A stretch of DNA of 64,000 nucleotides, taken from contig CAVPGV010000027.1 of assembly GCA_963704075.1 (NCBI GenBank), positions 1 through 64,000 on the forward strand, given 5' to 3'. Below the pieces are notes generated by a model. The model saw nothing but the letters and a program-made list of their open reading frames with translations. It made no database searches and had not been told where the DNA came from. Origin of the DNA: JADKAV01 sp963704075 (lineage in GTDB: Bacteria; Actinomycetota; Actinomycetes; S36-B12; UBA10799). Position numbers and translations under genes: made by a program. This document shows, piece after piece, positions 37,052-46,461 of this stretch (position 1 is its first letter; each line of letters starts with the position of its first letter).

Positions 37052-38745
37052 GACCGGCCCCCGAGCCCGAGCGTGTTGCCGGGGTTCATGATCCCGTCGG
37101 GGTCGAAGTGCGCCTTGAGTGCCCGCAGGACGTCCATCTCGGTGCGGCCCAAGTACCTCTCGAGCCAGGGCGCGAACAGGTTGCCCACACCGTGGTGATG
37201 GCTGGTCGAGCCACCCGATTCGACGATCTTGTCGATGATGTCGTTGCGGAACGCGAAGTACTCGTCGGGGTCCTGGGGCCGCAGCACGAGGATGAAGTAG
37301 AGGTTCGTCCCCTGCGGATAGAAGTGCGACGCGTGCGTCATGCACACGGTGCCCGGCCGGCTCTTCACGAATTCCCGCACACCCGAATACACCTCGGCGA
37401 GGTTGTCCCAGGTGACCGACGTCTCCAAGGTGTCGATGATCATCCCGAAGTCGAGGATGTCCTCACGCAGGAACGAGTCGGAGTACCGACCGTGCTCCCA
37501 CTGCTTCTCCGCGTACCCGGTCAACGACATGGCGCCGTGATCCTTGGCGATCCGCTTGACCTGTGATGCCACATGCTTGGCGAAGCCTTTCTCCCCCTCG
37601 GCGGTGCCCACACACAGGCAGCGTTGCCACGGCTTGAAGCCGCGCTTGGTGAGGAATGTGTTTGCCAGGCCCGCATCGAACCCCTTCAGCGCCAGGCCGC
37701 GCTCGGTCTCCTCGGGATCGGAGATGCGCAGAATCGCCGGCATGCCGAACTCCCCCTGCACGACCTCGCGGCTGAATTCCACCGCCGCGTCCCAGTTGGG
37801 CAGCATGAACGCGAAGCGCTGCGTGTTCTCAGGCTGGTAGCGGAAGATCTTCAGCGTTGCTTCGACCAGCACCCCGAACGTGCCTTCGCTGCCCTTGAGG
37901 ATGTCGTTGACCTTCGGACCTGTCGCGGAGGCCGGGAAGTCCTTGGTCCGGATCGTCCCCACCGGCGTGACGTATTCCTGACTGATGACCAGGTCATACG
38001 CGTCGCCGTAGTACGTGGACGCCTGCCCGGTCCCAAGTGCGGCGATCCACCCACCGACGGAGGCGAGTTCGAACGACTGCGGGAAGTAGCCGCAGGTGAA
38101 GGCGCGGTTCGTGCCGTACAACCTCGGGGCGTCGTTGAGCAGCGCCTCGAAGTCCGAGCCGATGAGCCCGGGCTGCACCACCACTGTCATGTTCCGCTCG
38201 TTGATGGACAGCAGCTGGTTCATATGCGTGGCCATGACCAACGTGACGCCGCCCTTGTCTGCGCGCGTGCCCATCACCACACCCGAACCGGCGCCGTAGG
38301 GGATCACAGGAATCTTGTGCTCGGTGCAGTAGCGCACGATGGCGGCGACGTCCTGCTTGTCGCGCGGATGCACGACCAGGTCGGGGACAGCGGCAACCTT
38401 CCCCTGTCGCAGAGCCAGGTTCTCGTCGAGGGTCTTACCGTGGCCGTACTTCACGCGACTGAAGTCGTCGTCGGACACGTTCTGTTCGCCGACGATGGCC
38501 TCGATGGCCGCGCGGTGTTCCGGGGCGATGTCGAAGGCCTTGTCCAATGCCACGGGGTCGTCGCCCTGGCTCACTGGACGCACGAAGTCCGCGTCGGTCA
38601 TGCCGAACTCGTCCTTGAACATCCGGACCCAGCCAGCGCTCGGGTGCTTGAACCGCGCGGGGTCGAGCGAGAACGCGGCCCGGTAGGTGCCTGCGCGGGC
38701 GATCGCCTCACGCCAATGGGGTGTGCGGGCTTCCTTGCGTGACAT
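37048..38745 (-). CDS. FAD-linked oxidase, alkyl-DHAP-synthase-like
   Basis: The product is 565 residues. A VAO/PCMH-type FAD domain (VVHPRDKQDVAAIVRYC, PYGAGSGVVMG, GGWIAALGTGQASTYYGDAYDLV) is followed by a C-terminal cap domain with SHHHGVG, the histidine-rich motif typical of alkyldihydroxyacetone-phosphate synthase and its relatives, and the terminal FDPDGIMNPG. ATG 38745 has GGAGG 6 bases upstream, which decides it over the longer frame. It is coupled to the FGGY kinase gene. Ether-lipid synthesis or oxidation of a polyol phosphate are both possible. Confidence 0.85.
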   Translation of the reverse strand: MSRKEARTPHWREAIARAGTYRAAFSLDPARFKHPSAGWVRMFKDEFGMTDADFVRPVSQGDDPVALDKAFDIAPEHRAAIEAIVGEQNVSDDDFSRVKYGHGKTLDENLALRQGKVAAVPDLVVHPRDKQDVAAIVRYCTEHKIPVIPYGAGSGVVMGTRADKGGVTLVMATHMNQLLSINERNMTVVVQPGLIGSDFEALLNDAPRLYGTNRAFTCGYFPQSFELASVGGWIAALGTGQASTYYGDAYDLVISQEYVTPVGTIRTKDFPASATGPKVNDILKGSEGTFGVLVEATLKIFRYQPENTQRFAFMLPNWDAAVEFSREVVQGEFGMPAILRISDPEETERGLALKGFDAGLANTFLTKRGFKPWQRCLCVGTAEGEKGFAKHVASQVKRIAKDHGAMSLTGYAEKQWEHGRYSDSFLREDILDFGMIIDTLETSVTWDNLAEVYSGVREFVKSRPGTVCMTHASHFYPQGTNLYFILVLRPQDPDEYFAFRNDIIDKIVESGGSTSHHHGVGNLFAPWLERYLGRTEMDVLRALKAHFDPDGIMNPGNTLGLGGRS

Positions 38746-38832
38746 GTCGTTCCTCCCGGTCGAAGGGGTCCGGGACCATTGTGACACTTCGGCCTTAGGC
38801 GTAACACGGGGGCGCGCATGTAGGGTCCGGAC

Positions 38833-39447
38833 ATGAGTTCACGTACCCGGGTCCGCCGACTGCCGGAGAAGGCGAGCACGGACGAAGCCGTTCTTCACGC
38901 CATCCTCGACGAGGCGGTCGTCGCGCACATCGGGATCGTCGACCAAGGTCAGCCGTACGTCCTGCCCGTCGCATGTGCACGGGACGGCGACCACCTCCTC
39001 GTGCACGGATCGACGGGCAGCCGCCTGATGCGCCTGATGGCTGAAGGCGCGCCCGTGTGCGCCACCGTCACGCTGCTGGACGGAATGGTCCTGGCGCGCA
39101 GCGCGTTCAACTCCTCCATGCACTACCGCAGCGCCATGATCCTGGGCGTGGCCCAGCCAGTGGCCGACGCGCGAGAAGCTCTGCGCGTGCTCACCGAACA
39201 CCTGCTGCCCGGCCGCTGGGATGTTCTGCGGGAGCCGACGCGCAAGGAGCTCGCGGCGACCCTGGTGCTGGCGCTTCCACTGCGGGAATGGTCGGTGAAG
39301 GTCAGCGACAGCCCCCCGGAGGACGAAGCCGAGGACCTCGACGAGCCCGTATGGGCGGGAGTGGTTCCGCTGCGGATGACCCAGGGAGCGCCCGTGCCCG
39401 CCCCGGACCTGCGATTCGACCTGCCGGCCCCGGTCATGCAGCCGTAG
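38833..39447 (+). CDS. Pyridoxamine 5'-phosphate oxidase-like FMN-binding protein
   Basis: The product is 204 residues with a split-barrel flavin fold: an N-terminal AHIGIVDQGQPYVLPVACARDGDHLLVHGSTGSRLMRLM pattern in short strands, and an RSAMILGVAQPV strand. It matches the Pyridox_ox_2/NimA-like group, whose members reduce nitro compounds or have unknown roles. It is divergent from the FAD-oxidase gene with an 87 bp gap. Confidence 0.85.
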   Translation: MSSRTRVRRLPEKASTDEAVLHAILDEAVVAHIGIVDQGQPYVLPVACARDGDHLLVHGSTGSRLMRLMAEGAPVCATVTLLDGMVLARSAFNSSMHYRSAMILGVAQPVADAREALRVLTEHLLPGRWDVLREPTRKELAATLVLALPLREWSVKVSDSPPEDEAEDLDEPVWAGVVPLRMTQGAPVPAPDLRFDLPAPVMQP

Positions 39448-39563
39448 TCGATGGCGAACCGATGGTGACCGGAGTGTGAAACTCCTGCGGGCTGACCTTC
39501 CAGCGCTGCAATACTCCGGCTGACATGTCAGGCTCGTGCCACACCTATTACAAGGAGGTCAAT

Positions 39564-40532
39564 ATGCGGGTAGTGGTCGCCCTCGGGGGCAACGCGCTGC
39601 AGAAGCGCGGAGAACCGATGACCGTCGAGAACCAGCGCGAGAATGTCAGGATCGCGTGTCGCGCACTGAGCCCTGTGGCGATGGAGCACGAACTGGTGGT
39701 CTCCCACGGAAATGGCCCACAGGTCGGTCTTCTGAGCCTGCAGGCGTCCAGCTACGACGAGGCGTCGATCTACCCCTTCGACGTCCTCGGCGCACAGACC
39801 GAGGGCATGATCGGTTACTTCATCGAGCAGGAACTCGGCAACTACTTGCCCTTCGAGAAGTCGATCGCCACCATCCTCACCATGACCGAGGTGGACGCCG
39901 ATGATCCCGCGATGGCCGACCCGACCAAGTTCGTCGGGCCGGTGTATAGCGAGGAGGATGCCAAACGTCTGGCCGCGGACAAGGGCTGGACGGTCAAGCA
40001 GGACGGGGACGCCTGGCGCAGGGTTGTGCCCTCCCCCGTCCCCAAGCGGATCTTCCAGATCCGCGCGATCAAGACGCTGCTCGATTCCGGCACCGTGGTG
40101 GTCTGCACCGGCGGCGGCGGCATCCCGACGATGTATCTGCCAGAGGAACAGGAACTTGAAGGCCCGTGGGACTTCAACCCCCATCACCTCGTGGGCGTCG
40201 AGGCCGTCATCGACAAGGACCGTTCTTCAGCGGTTCTTGCTCAAGACCTGGAAGCCGATCTACTCGTGATCGCGACCGACGCGGACGCCGTGTACCTCGA
40301 CTGGGGAACGCCGGACCAGAAGGCGATCGCCCAAGCGTCGCCGGATGCGATCGAGGCGTACAACTTCCCCGCCGGCTCGATGGGTCCGAAGGTGGAGGCT
40401 GCCGCGGAGTTCGCCCGGCACAACCCGGGATCCATAGCCGTCATCGGCGCGCTCGAGGACCTGCCGGAGATCATGGCCGGGACGAAGGGCACCCGCATCA
40501 CGACCGACGCTACCGAGGTCACCTTCAGGTAG
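39564..40532 (+). CDS. arcC: Carbamate kinase
   Basis: The product is 322 residues. It has VVVALGGNALQKRGE at the N-terminus, VVSHGNGPQVGLL, the carbamate-kinase segment VVPSPVPKRIFQIRAIKTLLDSG, VVCTGGGGIPT, and LVIATDADAVYLDWGTPDQKAI near the ATP site. It makes ATP from carbamoyl phosphate, usually at the end of arginine deiminase or purine/allantoin catabolism. AAGGAGGT lies 5 bases before ATG 39564. No arcA, arcB or oxamate pathway gene is next to it, so it appears to act with genes elsewhere. Confidence 0.93.
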   Translation: MRVVVALGGNALQKRGEPMTVENQRENVRIACRALSPVAMEHELVVSHGNGPQVGLLSLQASSYDEASIYPFDVLGAQTEGMIGYFIEQELGNYLPFEKSIATILTMTEVDADDPAMADPTKFVGPVYSEEDAKRLAADKGWTVKQDGDAWRRVVPSPVPKRIFQIRAIKTLLDSGTVVVCTGGGGIPTMYLPEEQELEGPWDFNPHHLVGVEAVIDKDRSSAVLAQDLEADLLVIATDADAVYLDWGTPDQKAIAQASPDAIEAYNFPAGSMGPKVEAAAEFARHNPGSIAVIGALEDLPEIMAGTKGTRITTDATEVTFR

Positions 40533-40585
40533 TCGCTGACGGCGGCGCTGGGCCCAGGGGTCCAACGCCGTCGTCGCACTCCACC

Positions 40586-40629
40586 GACTTTGGTCAGATC
40601 TGGTCACTGGCTGACCTGCTGAGTCCAAA
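40586..40629. promoter_or_regulatory. Nested inverted repeat, third occurrence of a dispersed motif
   Basis: The arrangement is TTTGG-N8-GGTC-N7-GACC-N8-CCAAA, here with the inner stem extended to GGTCA/TGACC. The same geometry, with different spacer bases, occurs at 54320-54370 and 56623-56673. It ends 64 bp before the following start codon. It may be a two-site operator or an RNA hairpin. Confidence 0.55.
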
Positions 40630-40693
40630 AACCCGGTCGGCCTGATGATCATCGGCAGCCACGGTCCACCTGTCCCTAGTGCATGCTTCACTC

Positions 40694-41179
40694 ATGACTG
40701 AATCCATGGCCGAACGCAAAGAATGGGTGCGCGAAGCCACCACTATGGCGCTCTACGTGAGCCTGTCCCTGCTGGCGGTCCTCGTGGCCATGCCCACGAC
40801 TGCCACCAGTGAGACGACACAGCTCGGCTGGACGATCTTGCTGACCTCGTTGGCGTTGCTGCTGGCCCATCAGGTCGCGTTCCGGCTCAGTTCTCGCTTG
40901 ATCAACAAGGGCCTATTGGATGCCGCAAGCATCCGACTGATCGGCGCGCAGACCGTCGGTGGACTAGCAGCCGGCGTGGTGGCCACTGCGCCTGTCTGGC
41001 TGTTCGGTGCATCCGGCGTCCGGGTGTCGGAGTTGCTGCTGGTCGCTTTCGTCGCAGCCACCGGTTACCTGGCGGTGCGCAACGCCCCCACGAGCCGGAC
41101 CCGCGCCCTGGTCTACACCGGCGGACTCGTCATCGTCATGCTCGGGATCGTGACCCTGAAAGTGATCGTGGGCCACTGA
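40694..41179 (+). CDS. Small membrane protein of unknown function
   Basis: The product is 161 residues with four hydrophobic helices (around 18-35, 45-65, 85-108 and 140-158) and short polar loops. The N-terminus is acidic/basic (MTESMAERKEWVREA). I do not recognise the family. A nested inverted repeat shared with the quinone-reductase genes at 54-57 kb lies in its upstream region, suggesting a common regulator. Confidence 0.7.
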   Translation: MTESMAERKEWVREATTMALYVSLSLLAVLVAMPTTATSETTQLGWTILLTSLALLLAHQVAFRLSSRLINKGLLDAASIRLIGAQTVGGLAAGVVATAPVWLFGASGVRVSELLLVAFVAATGYLAVRNAPTSRTRALVYTGGLVIVMLGIVTLKVIVGH

Positions 41180-41338
41180 CCTCGGGCCCCGCCCAACCGG
41201 TGATGAACGCATGCTGGCCGGGTCGTCAGACCGGCATGGTCGAGGGCATCCGGCAACGACGCCATTCGCGGGTGCGGAGGTTTCCACGGCCAGGTTCGGC
41301 ACCACGGAAGAAGTCGTATCCCCTCCTACCGTGAGGGC

Positions 41339-41797
41339 ATGGACGAATCGGTGGTTGCGGCGATGGACACCATGCTGCCGCCTGGCGCTGACCCGCTGCA
41401 CGTGAGTGTGGCCTGTGAGGCGGTGATCGCCTGGGCACATGCCCGTCAACAGAAGCCATCCACGAAGTCGATGAACAGTCCCCCGAGTTCTTCGACACGA
41501 CCGGCGCGCTGGTCGACTGGACTTGGCCAAAGCCTTAGAGATCACACGAGGGACCTCTGAGCTGGAGCCGAGCGACCGCACCACGCTGGCAGATGCGGCG
41601 GTCGAACACGCCAGCAGCCACACTCGAGCCCGTTTGCGGGCTTGGCTGGCTCGACATGTGGCCGCCATCGACCCGGAAGCTGTACGACGACGTCGGAAGA
41701 AGGCTCTGCGTGCGCGGCGGGTATGGAAGGAGCCCGAACCCGACGGCATGTCCACATCGGCGCATACCTGAGCGCCGAAGAGGCCGCGCGGTGTTGA
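41339..41797 (+). CDS. DUF222 domain fragment without HNH domain, frames interrupted
   Basis: Reading across three one-base losses (near 41451, 41525 and 41755) gives 153 residues. The second half, ARLRAWLARHVAAIDPEAVRRRRKKALRARRV with EPDGMSTIGAYLSAEEAAR, is clearly DUF222-like. The frame ends with TGA at 41795 before any HNH motif, 4 bp from the convergent hydrolase gene, so the nuclease half is missing. Each loss falls on a third codon position (CA_, AC_, AC_), as elsewhere in this window. It may be a remnant of a longer gene. Confidence 0.6.
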
Positions 41798-41801
41798 TAC
41801 T

Positions 41802-43330
41802 TCACGAACTCGTCTGCGCCAGCACCGTGCCAACCATGTAGTCGACGAACTCGTCGGGCTGCTCCCACAGAGGACGATGCCCGGAGGAGTCGAACACGAC
41901 CATGTCCTTGACCGGCGCCTCGATCATGCGGGTACCAATCGGCGAAGGGTTGCGCCCGGCCGTCGGCCTCATGCGCTCCCTGCACGAAGAACATCGGCAC
42001 CTCGAACTCGGTGGCTGTCCTGCGGAAGTCCACATCCTGCAACTGGGGGTACAGCGCGGCGAAGGTGTCCATGAACGCCCCGAGGACGTGTACCTGATCG
42101 ATCAGGGTGTACTCGCTGACCAGCAGGTTCTCCGACATCTGCCCCGAGCCCTCGGAGTTGCCGGTGTGGTCGTAGGGGTACACGTCCTGCTCGTGCGACA
42201 GCGCGGTCTCGTAGGGGAACATCGCCTCGTAGGGCGGCGGTCCGGCAGCCTTCAGTTGTTCCACCAGGCCCTCGATCGCCGGTCGTTTCGGCCCACGCGA
42301 GCGTGTCCTCGTAGAAGATGCGGTCGCTGGCCAACTGACTGACCATCTGGCCGGTTCCGACGAAGGCCCGGTACAGATCAGGCCGCTGCTGCACGGCCAT
42401 CACTCCCAGCGTCGTCCCCCAGGACTGCCCGACCAGGTAGATCTTGTCCTGTGAGAAACGTTCACGCAGGTAGTCGGTCACCGCGATCGTGTCAGAGACG
42501 TAGCCGTCCAGACTGACGGTCTGCGTGGGATCGAGTTCGTCGTAGGAGGTGCCCGCCCCCGCTGGTCCCACGTCGCGACGGTGAACGACTCCTCCAATGC
42601 GGGTAGGTGACGACGCATGGCACCCAACTCCGAACCACCCGGCCCGCCGGCCAGGAAGAGCAGGACGGGGTTGTCGGTGCTGGTTCCGCGGATCATCAGT
42701 CCCAGGTCGTGGCCGCCCGTGTTGACGGTGGTCAGCTCGGCCACCGATCCCGGCAGGGGTTCGCCGTTCGCTGCCAAGATCGGGCGCGGTTGAGGCCGGG
42801 CGCAGGAGGGCAGCCGTCAGCACCACCAGCGCCACCGTCACCACCACCGCGCCGCCGCGCCCGAGCACCAGCGACCACCGGGAACGTGTCTGTCCGGTCC
42901 GTGCCCGCGCCCAGCCCGCGCCAAGCGCCGCACCGAGGGCCATGGGGACGAGCGTCAACAGCGCCTGGAAGCCCCGACCGGTGATGAGCGCGATTGCGCC
43001 GTAGAAACTGGCATGCAAACCGTCGACCATCGGACCGTCCACGCCCATCCGGGTGATCTCGAAGGCGACGACGAAGACCGCCGGCGCCACCAGCATGGCC
43101 CACCGACTGTTGAGCAGCAGACCCACGAGACCCCCGACAACCAGGCTGATGAGGATGGACCACACCGCGGCGCCGGTGGTCAGCGGTCCACGTGGTGTCC
43201 ACAGCCCAGCTGCGACCGCCCACAAGGCTGCAATCAGGACAGCGACTGGCACAGCAACGCGGCGATCGGCCCAGACCGTGTGCGCCGTCTGGTTCCCAGA
43301 GTTCGTGTGAACGCGCTCGTTGATGCTCAT
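41802..43330 (-). CDS. Alpha/beta hydrolase with N-terminal membrane domain, several apparent frameshifts
   Basis: The corrected product is 508 residues. The first 170 residues hold about five membrane helices (VPVAVLIAALWAVAAGLW, then WSILISLVVGGLVGLLL). A proline-iminopeptidase-like hydrolase follows: LFLAGGPGGSELG, VATWDQRGAGTS, nucleophile elbow GQSWGTT, and the His region SSGHRPLWEQPDEF. Breaks are three GAT+C gains (42778, 42274, 41922; each read as Asp) and one base lost in a G run near 42558. The total correction gives exactly 509 codons, so the gene is probably intact in the organism. The substrate is unknown. Confidence 0.75.
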
Positions 43331-43483
43331 GATGCAGTTCCTTTCGCTCTACCTCTACGATCCGCCTGTCGCACCGGCCACAGTCATCCCCCTGGGCGCT
43401 TGACTTCGTGTCCTCCCTGGGATGGACGTCGGCTCCCCCCGCGGGAGGACGGCAGGTCGATATCGCGGCGGTACTGTGAGGAA

Positions 43484-44686
43484 ATGTCCGGCTGGACCCG
43501 TGGTGACGCATCCCGGCGGCTCTGGTGGTTCGCCACCGATGCCGTCCTGGCAGGGCTGTTCACCTGGATCACGGTCGTCTCGCTGCGCAGCACCGCCTAC
43601 GTCGATCAGTACGGTGCCGTGGAAGGAGCGGGCTGGCTGCTGGCGCTGGCCCCGAACGCCCTCTTGCTGGTGCGCCGGGTGGTCCCGGTCACCGCACTGG
43701 TGTCCGCAACCGCCTTGTACCTGGCCGCGAGCGCCACCCAGGGCGACAGCAATGCCCCGCTGGCCATCCCCTTCTTCGCCTATTCGGTGGCCGTCACCCG
43801 ACCGATCCGGGTGTCCGGTTCGATCGTCGGAGCTGCCGCCTTGGCGCTGTCGACAGCGACGTTCTACGGCCCCGGCGATCCGGATCCCTTGGTGATCGTC
43901 GTGTGGTTCCTGCTGTTCGGGCTGGGATGGCTGATCGGGGTCACCATCCGCCGCAACCAGGCTCGCGCCGAAGTACTCACACAGACCGTCGACGACCTCG
44001 AAGCGCAGCAAGCCCAGATCGCAGCCACCGCGATCGCCGACGAACGATCGCGTATCGCTCGTGAACTGCATGACGCAGTGGGCCACGCAGTCAACGTCAT
44101 GGTTCTGCAGGCCGGAGCCGCCCGGCTGTCCAATCAGCCCGACAAGGCCTTCGAGGCGTTGCGCGAGATCGAAGATCTGGGCCGCAGCGCACTGACGGAC
44201 CTCGACCAGATGCTGGGGCTGCTTCACGACGATGACGTGGCAGATCGCAGCCCGGCGAAAGGCATCGCCGAGATCCCGGCCATGGCCGCAGAACTCCAGA
44301 GCCTGGGTGCCGACATCACTTTGCACGACAGGTGTGACCGACCCGTCGGCCGTCACGTGGGTGCTGCCGCCTACCGCATCGTGCAGGAGGCTCTGACCAA
44401 CGCCCTGAAACACGCACGCACGGCCCATATCGACGTCAGTTTGTCGTGCACGGCGACGCATCTCGAGGTGAGCGTGGTGGACGATGGTTCCGGCCACCCG
44501 CCGGAGCGCACGTCAGGCGGAGGTCGCGGAATCATCGGGATGACCGAACGCGCCAAGGTCCTCGGCGGGCATCTCACCGCGGGGCCGGTCGACGGCGGGG
44601 GCTTCCGTGTTCGGGCGAGTCTGCCGCTGGGTCACGAAAGCTCGGCCAACCAGCGAGCCACCAGAGCACAGGTGAGTGGGCCATGA
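43484..44686 (+). CDS. Sensor histidine kinase, DesK/NarX type
   Basis: The product is 400 residues. Four to five membrane helices in the first 150 residues form a MASE-like sensor without a large outer domain, then a short coiled coil (RAEVLTQTVDDLEAQQAQIA), the HisKA_3 box DERSRIARELHDAVGHAVNVM with the phospho-accepting His near 201, and an HATPase_c domain (EALTNALKHA, VDDGSG, GRGIIGMTERA). It forms a two-component pair with the next gene, overlapping it by ATGA. The signal is unknown; a membrane-embedded sensor suggests membrane state. Confidence 0.9.
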   Translation: MSGWTRGDASRRLWWFATDAVLAGLFTWITVVSLRSTAYVDQYGAVEGAGWLLALAPNALLLVRRVVPVTALVSATALYLAASATQGDSNAPLAIPFFAYSVAVTRPIRVSGSIVGAAALALSTATFYGPGDPDPLVIVVWFLLFGLGWLIGVTIRRNQARAEVLTQTVDDLEAQQAQIAATAIADERSRIARELHDAVGHAVNVMVLQAGAARLSNQPDKAFEALREIEDLGRSALTDLDQMLGLLHDDDVADRSPAKGIAEIPAMAAELQSLGADITLHDRCDRPVGRHVGAAAYRIVQEALTNALKHARTAHIDVSLSCTATHLEVSVVDDGSGHPPERTSGGGRGIIGMTERAKVLGGHLTAGPVDGGGFRVRASLPLGHESSANQRATRAQVSGP

Positions 44687-45360
44687 TCAGCGTCCTCGTG
44701 GTTGACGACGACACCCTCGTGCGGACCGGGCTGCGCATGATGATCGAGACACAGGACGACCTCGGCGTCGTTGGCGAGGCTGACAACGGTGAGGACGGGG
44801 TCAGACTGGCCAACGAGCTGAGCCCGGATATCGTGCTCATGGACATCCGGATGCCTGGCACCGATGGGCTGGAAGCCACTCGCCGCATCACCTCGGCACG
44901 TCCGGATAGCGAGGCTGAACCACCCCGAGTCATCATCCTCACCACCTTCGAAATCGATGACTACGTCTACGAGGCTGTGCGCGCGGGAGCCAGCGGCTTT
45001 CTGCTGAAACGAACCCGGCCCGAGGATCTCCTGGCGGGCATCCGCACGGTTGCCGCAGGTGATGCCCTGTTGTCGCCATCGGTGACACGTCGCCTGATGC
45101 AGGAGTTCGCGCGAACCACGTCACAAGAGCCCACCGACGTGACCGACCGCGACCTCGCGCGGCTGACCGACCGCGAGCGCGAAGTGCTCGTCCTGATCGG
45201 CCAGGGTCTGGCGAACCGGGAGATCGCACAGCAACTGCATCTCGGCGAGAGCACTGTGAAGACACACGTCAAACGCATTCTCATGAAACTGCAATTGCGT
45301 GACCGGGTACACGCTGTCGTCTTCGCCTACGAGGTGGGGCTGCTGAAGCCTGGTCGCTAG
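44683..45360 (+). CDS. NarL/LuxR-type response regulator
   Basis: The product is 225 residues. The receiver domain has VVDDD, the phospho-acceptor Asp in VLMDIRMPG (near 54), a Thr in LTTFEID and Lys in FLLKRT. The C-terminal LuxR helix-turn-helix reads LTDREREVLVLIGQGLANREIAQQLHL and STVKTHVKRILMKL. It is translationally coupled to the histidine kinase. Targets are not evident; no clear NarL-type site stands out in its own upstream region. Confidence 0.92.
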   Translation: MISVLVVDDDTLVRTGLRMMIETQDDLGVVGEADNGEDGVRLANELSPDIVLMDIRMPGTDGLEATRRITSARPDSEAEPPRVIILTTFEIDDYVYEAVRAGASGFLLKRTRPEDLLAGIRTVAAGDALLSPSVTRRLMQEFARTTSQEPTDVTDRDLARLTDREREVLVLIGQGLANREIAQQLHLGESTVKTHVKRILMKLQLRDRVHAVVFAYEVGLLKPGR

Positions 45361-45443
45361 GACATCGTCAGCTTTCGGTTTGTGTCACATACTTCGCCTT
45401 GGACAATGCTCACAGGCAACGACCGAACAAGGAAGGCCCGATC

Positions 45444-45716
45444 GTGTCTGGTGGAAACTGGAAAGAGATGTACCTGGCGGCCGGAAGGGGCGACCTCGAG
45501 CTGGTCGCATACCACGTGCAGATGGGTGTCGACGTGGACTACGCACACCCGGAGTTCATGTCGACGGCATTGGTCGCGTCCATTCTGGGAGGACACAAGG
45601 AGGTGGCGCAGTACCTCGTGGACAACGGGGCAAGTCCCGACCTGGTTTCTGACTTCGACGGCATCACCCCCGTGGAGGCCGCCGCCCAGACAGGCATGCG
45701 ACTGAGGTTTCCCTGA
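45444..45716 (+). CDS. Short ankyrin-repeat protein
   Basis: The product is 90 residues forming about three ankyrin units: MYLAAGRGDLELVAYHVQMGVDVD, TALVASILGGHKEVAQYLVDNGASPD, and ITPVEAAAQTGM. Such small ankyrin proteins mediate protein contacts. The GTG at 45444 is chosen because GGAAGG lies 8 bases upstream. It sits between the two-component system and an acetyltransferase gene without clear co-transcription. Confidence 0.78.
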   Translation: MSGGNWKEMYLAAGRGDLELVAYHVQMGVDVDYAHPEFMSTALVASILGGHKEVAQYLVDNGASPDLVSDFDGITPVEAAAQTGMRLRFP

Positions 45717-45768
45717 CAGGCAGTCTGGCGCATCCAGTTCGCCGCGTGATCCGCTCTACGATCGTGCG

Positions 45769-46347
45769 ATGACCGACTACTTCCGAGGCGACCGACGGAG
45801 CAACCGAGAACGGATGCTCGCCGGTGACCTCTACATCGCAGACGACCCGCAGAGCTCACGAATCGCGCAGCGGGCGGTCGTGCTCATTGATGAGTACGCA
45901 AAGAGATGCGTGAGCGGTGATCCTTCGGCAATTGACACGCTTCGCGCTGCGCTGGGCACCCTCGGAGAAGACGCAGTGATCAAACCACCGCTGCACGTCG
46001 ACTACGGGGAGAACCTCCACGTGGGCGCGCGCACCTTCATCAACTTCAACCTGACCGCCCTCGACGTGGCACCGATCATGATCGGTGAGGACTGTCAGAT
46101 CGGGCCCAACGTGCAACTCCTCACCCCGACCCATCCCGTGGAGCCTCAACTGCGCCGGGACAAGCTCGAAGCCGCGCGCCCGATCTCGATCGGGGACAAC
46201 GTATGGCTGGGCGGCGGCGTGATCGTGTGCCCTGGCGTCACCATCGGGGACAACTCCGCGATCGGCGCTGGTTCGGTCGTGACCCGGGACATCCCGGCGA
46301 ACGTCGTCGCGGTTGGGAGCCCGGCGCGCGTGCTGCGTGAGATCTGA
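45769..46347 (+). CDS. Maltose/nodulation-type O-acetyltransferase (left-handed beta-helix)
   Basis: The product is 192 residues. A Mac N-terminal helix region (RRSNRERMLAGDLYIADDPQ) precedes the hexapeptide-repeat helix: INFNLTALDVAPIMIGEDCQIGPNVQLLTPTHPV, ISIGDNVWLGGGVIVCPGVTIGDNSAIGAGSVV. The conserved His in LTPTHPV is the catalytic base of the Maa/NodL group. It transfers acetyl from acetyl-CoA to a sugar hydroxyl. Confidence 0.9.
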   Translation: MTDYFRGDRRSNRERMLAGDLYIADDPQSSRIAQRAVVLIDEYAKRCVSGDPSAIDTLRAALGTLGEDAVIKPPLHVDYGENLHVGARTFINFNLTALDVAPIMIGEDCQIGPNVQLLTPTHPVEPQLRRDKLEAARPISIGDNVWLGGGVIVCPGVTIGDNSAIGAGSVVTRDIPANVVAVGSPARVLREI

Positions 46348-46461
46348 GCCATGCCGGCGCGGCCGGACCTGGGCAAAGCAGCGTGATGAATCCGAGTAGC
46401 CGATCTCGGCATGTACGCAGGGGGTCCGTCCTGCGACACCCAGCGACGCCACCCGACAGGA

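Noticed and set aside
37573..38742. A 389-codon plus-strand open frame opposite the FAD oxidase
   Set aside because: The minus strand encodes a well-matched FAD oxidase; the opposite frame is its shadow.
41802..43330. Hydrolase and SNF2 genes as true pseudogenes
   Set aside because: All catalytic motifs are kept and the breaks lie only on third codon positions with correct total length, which is unlike decay.
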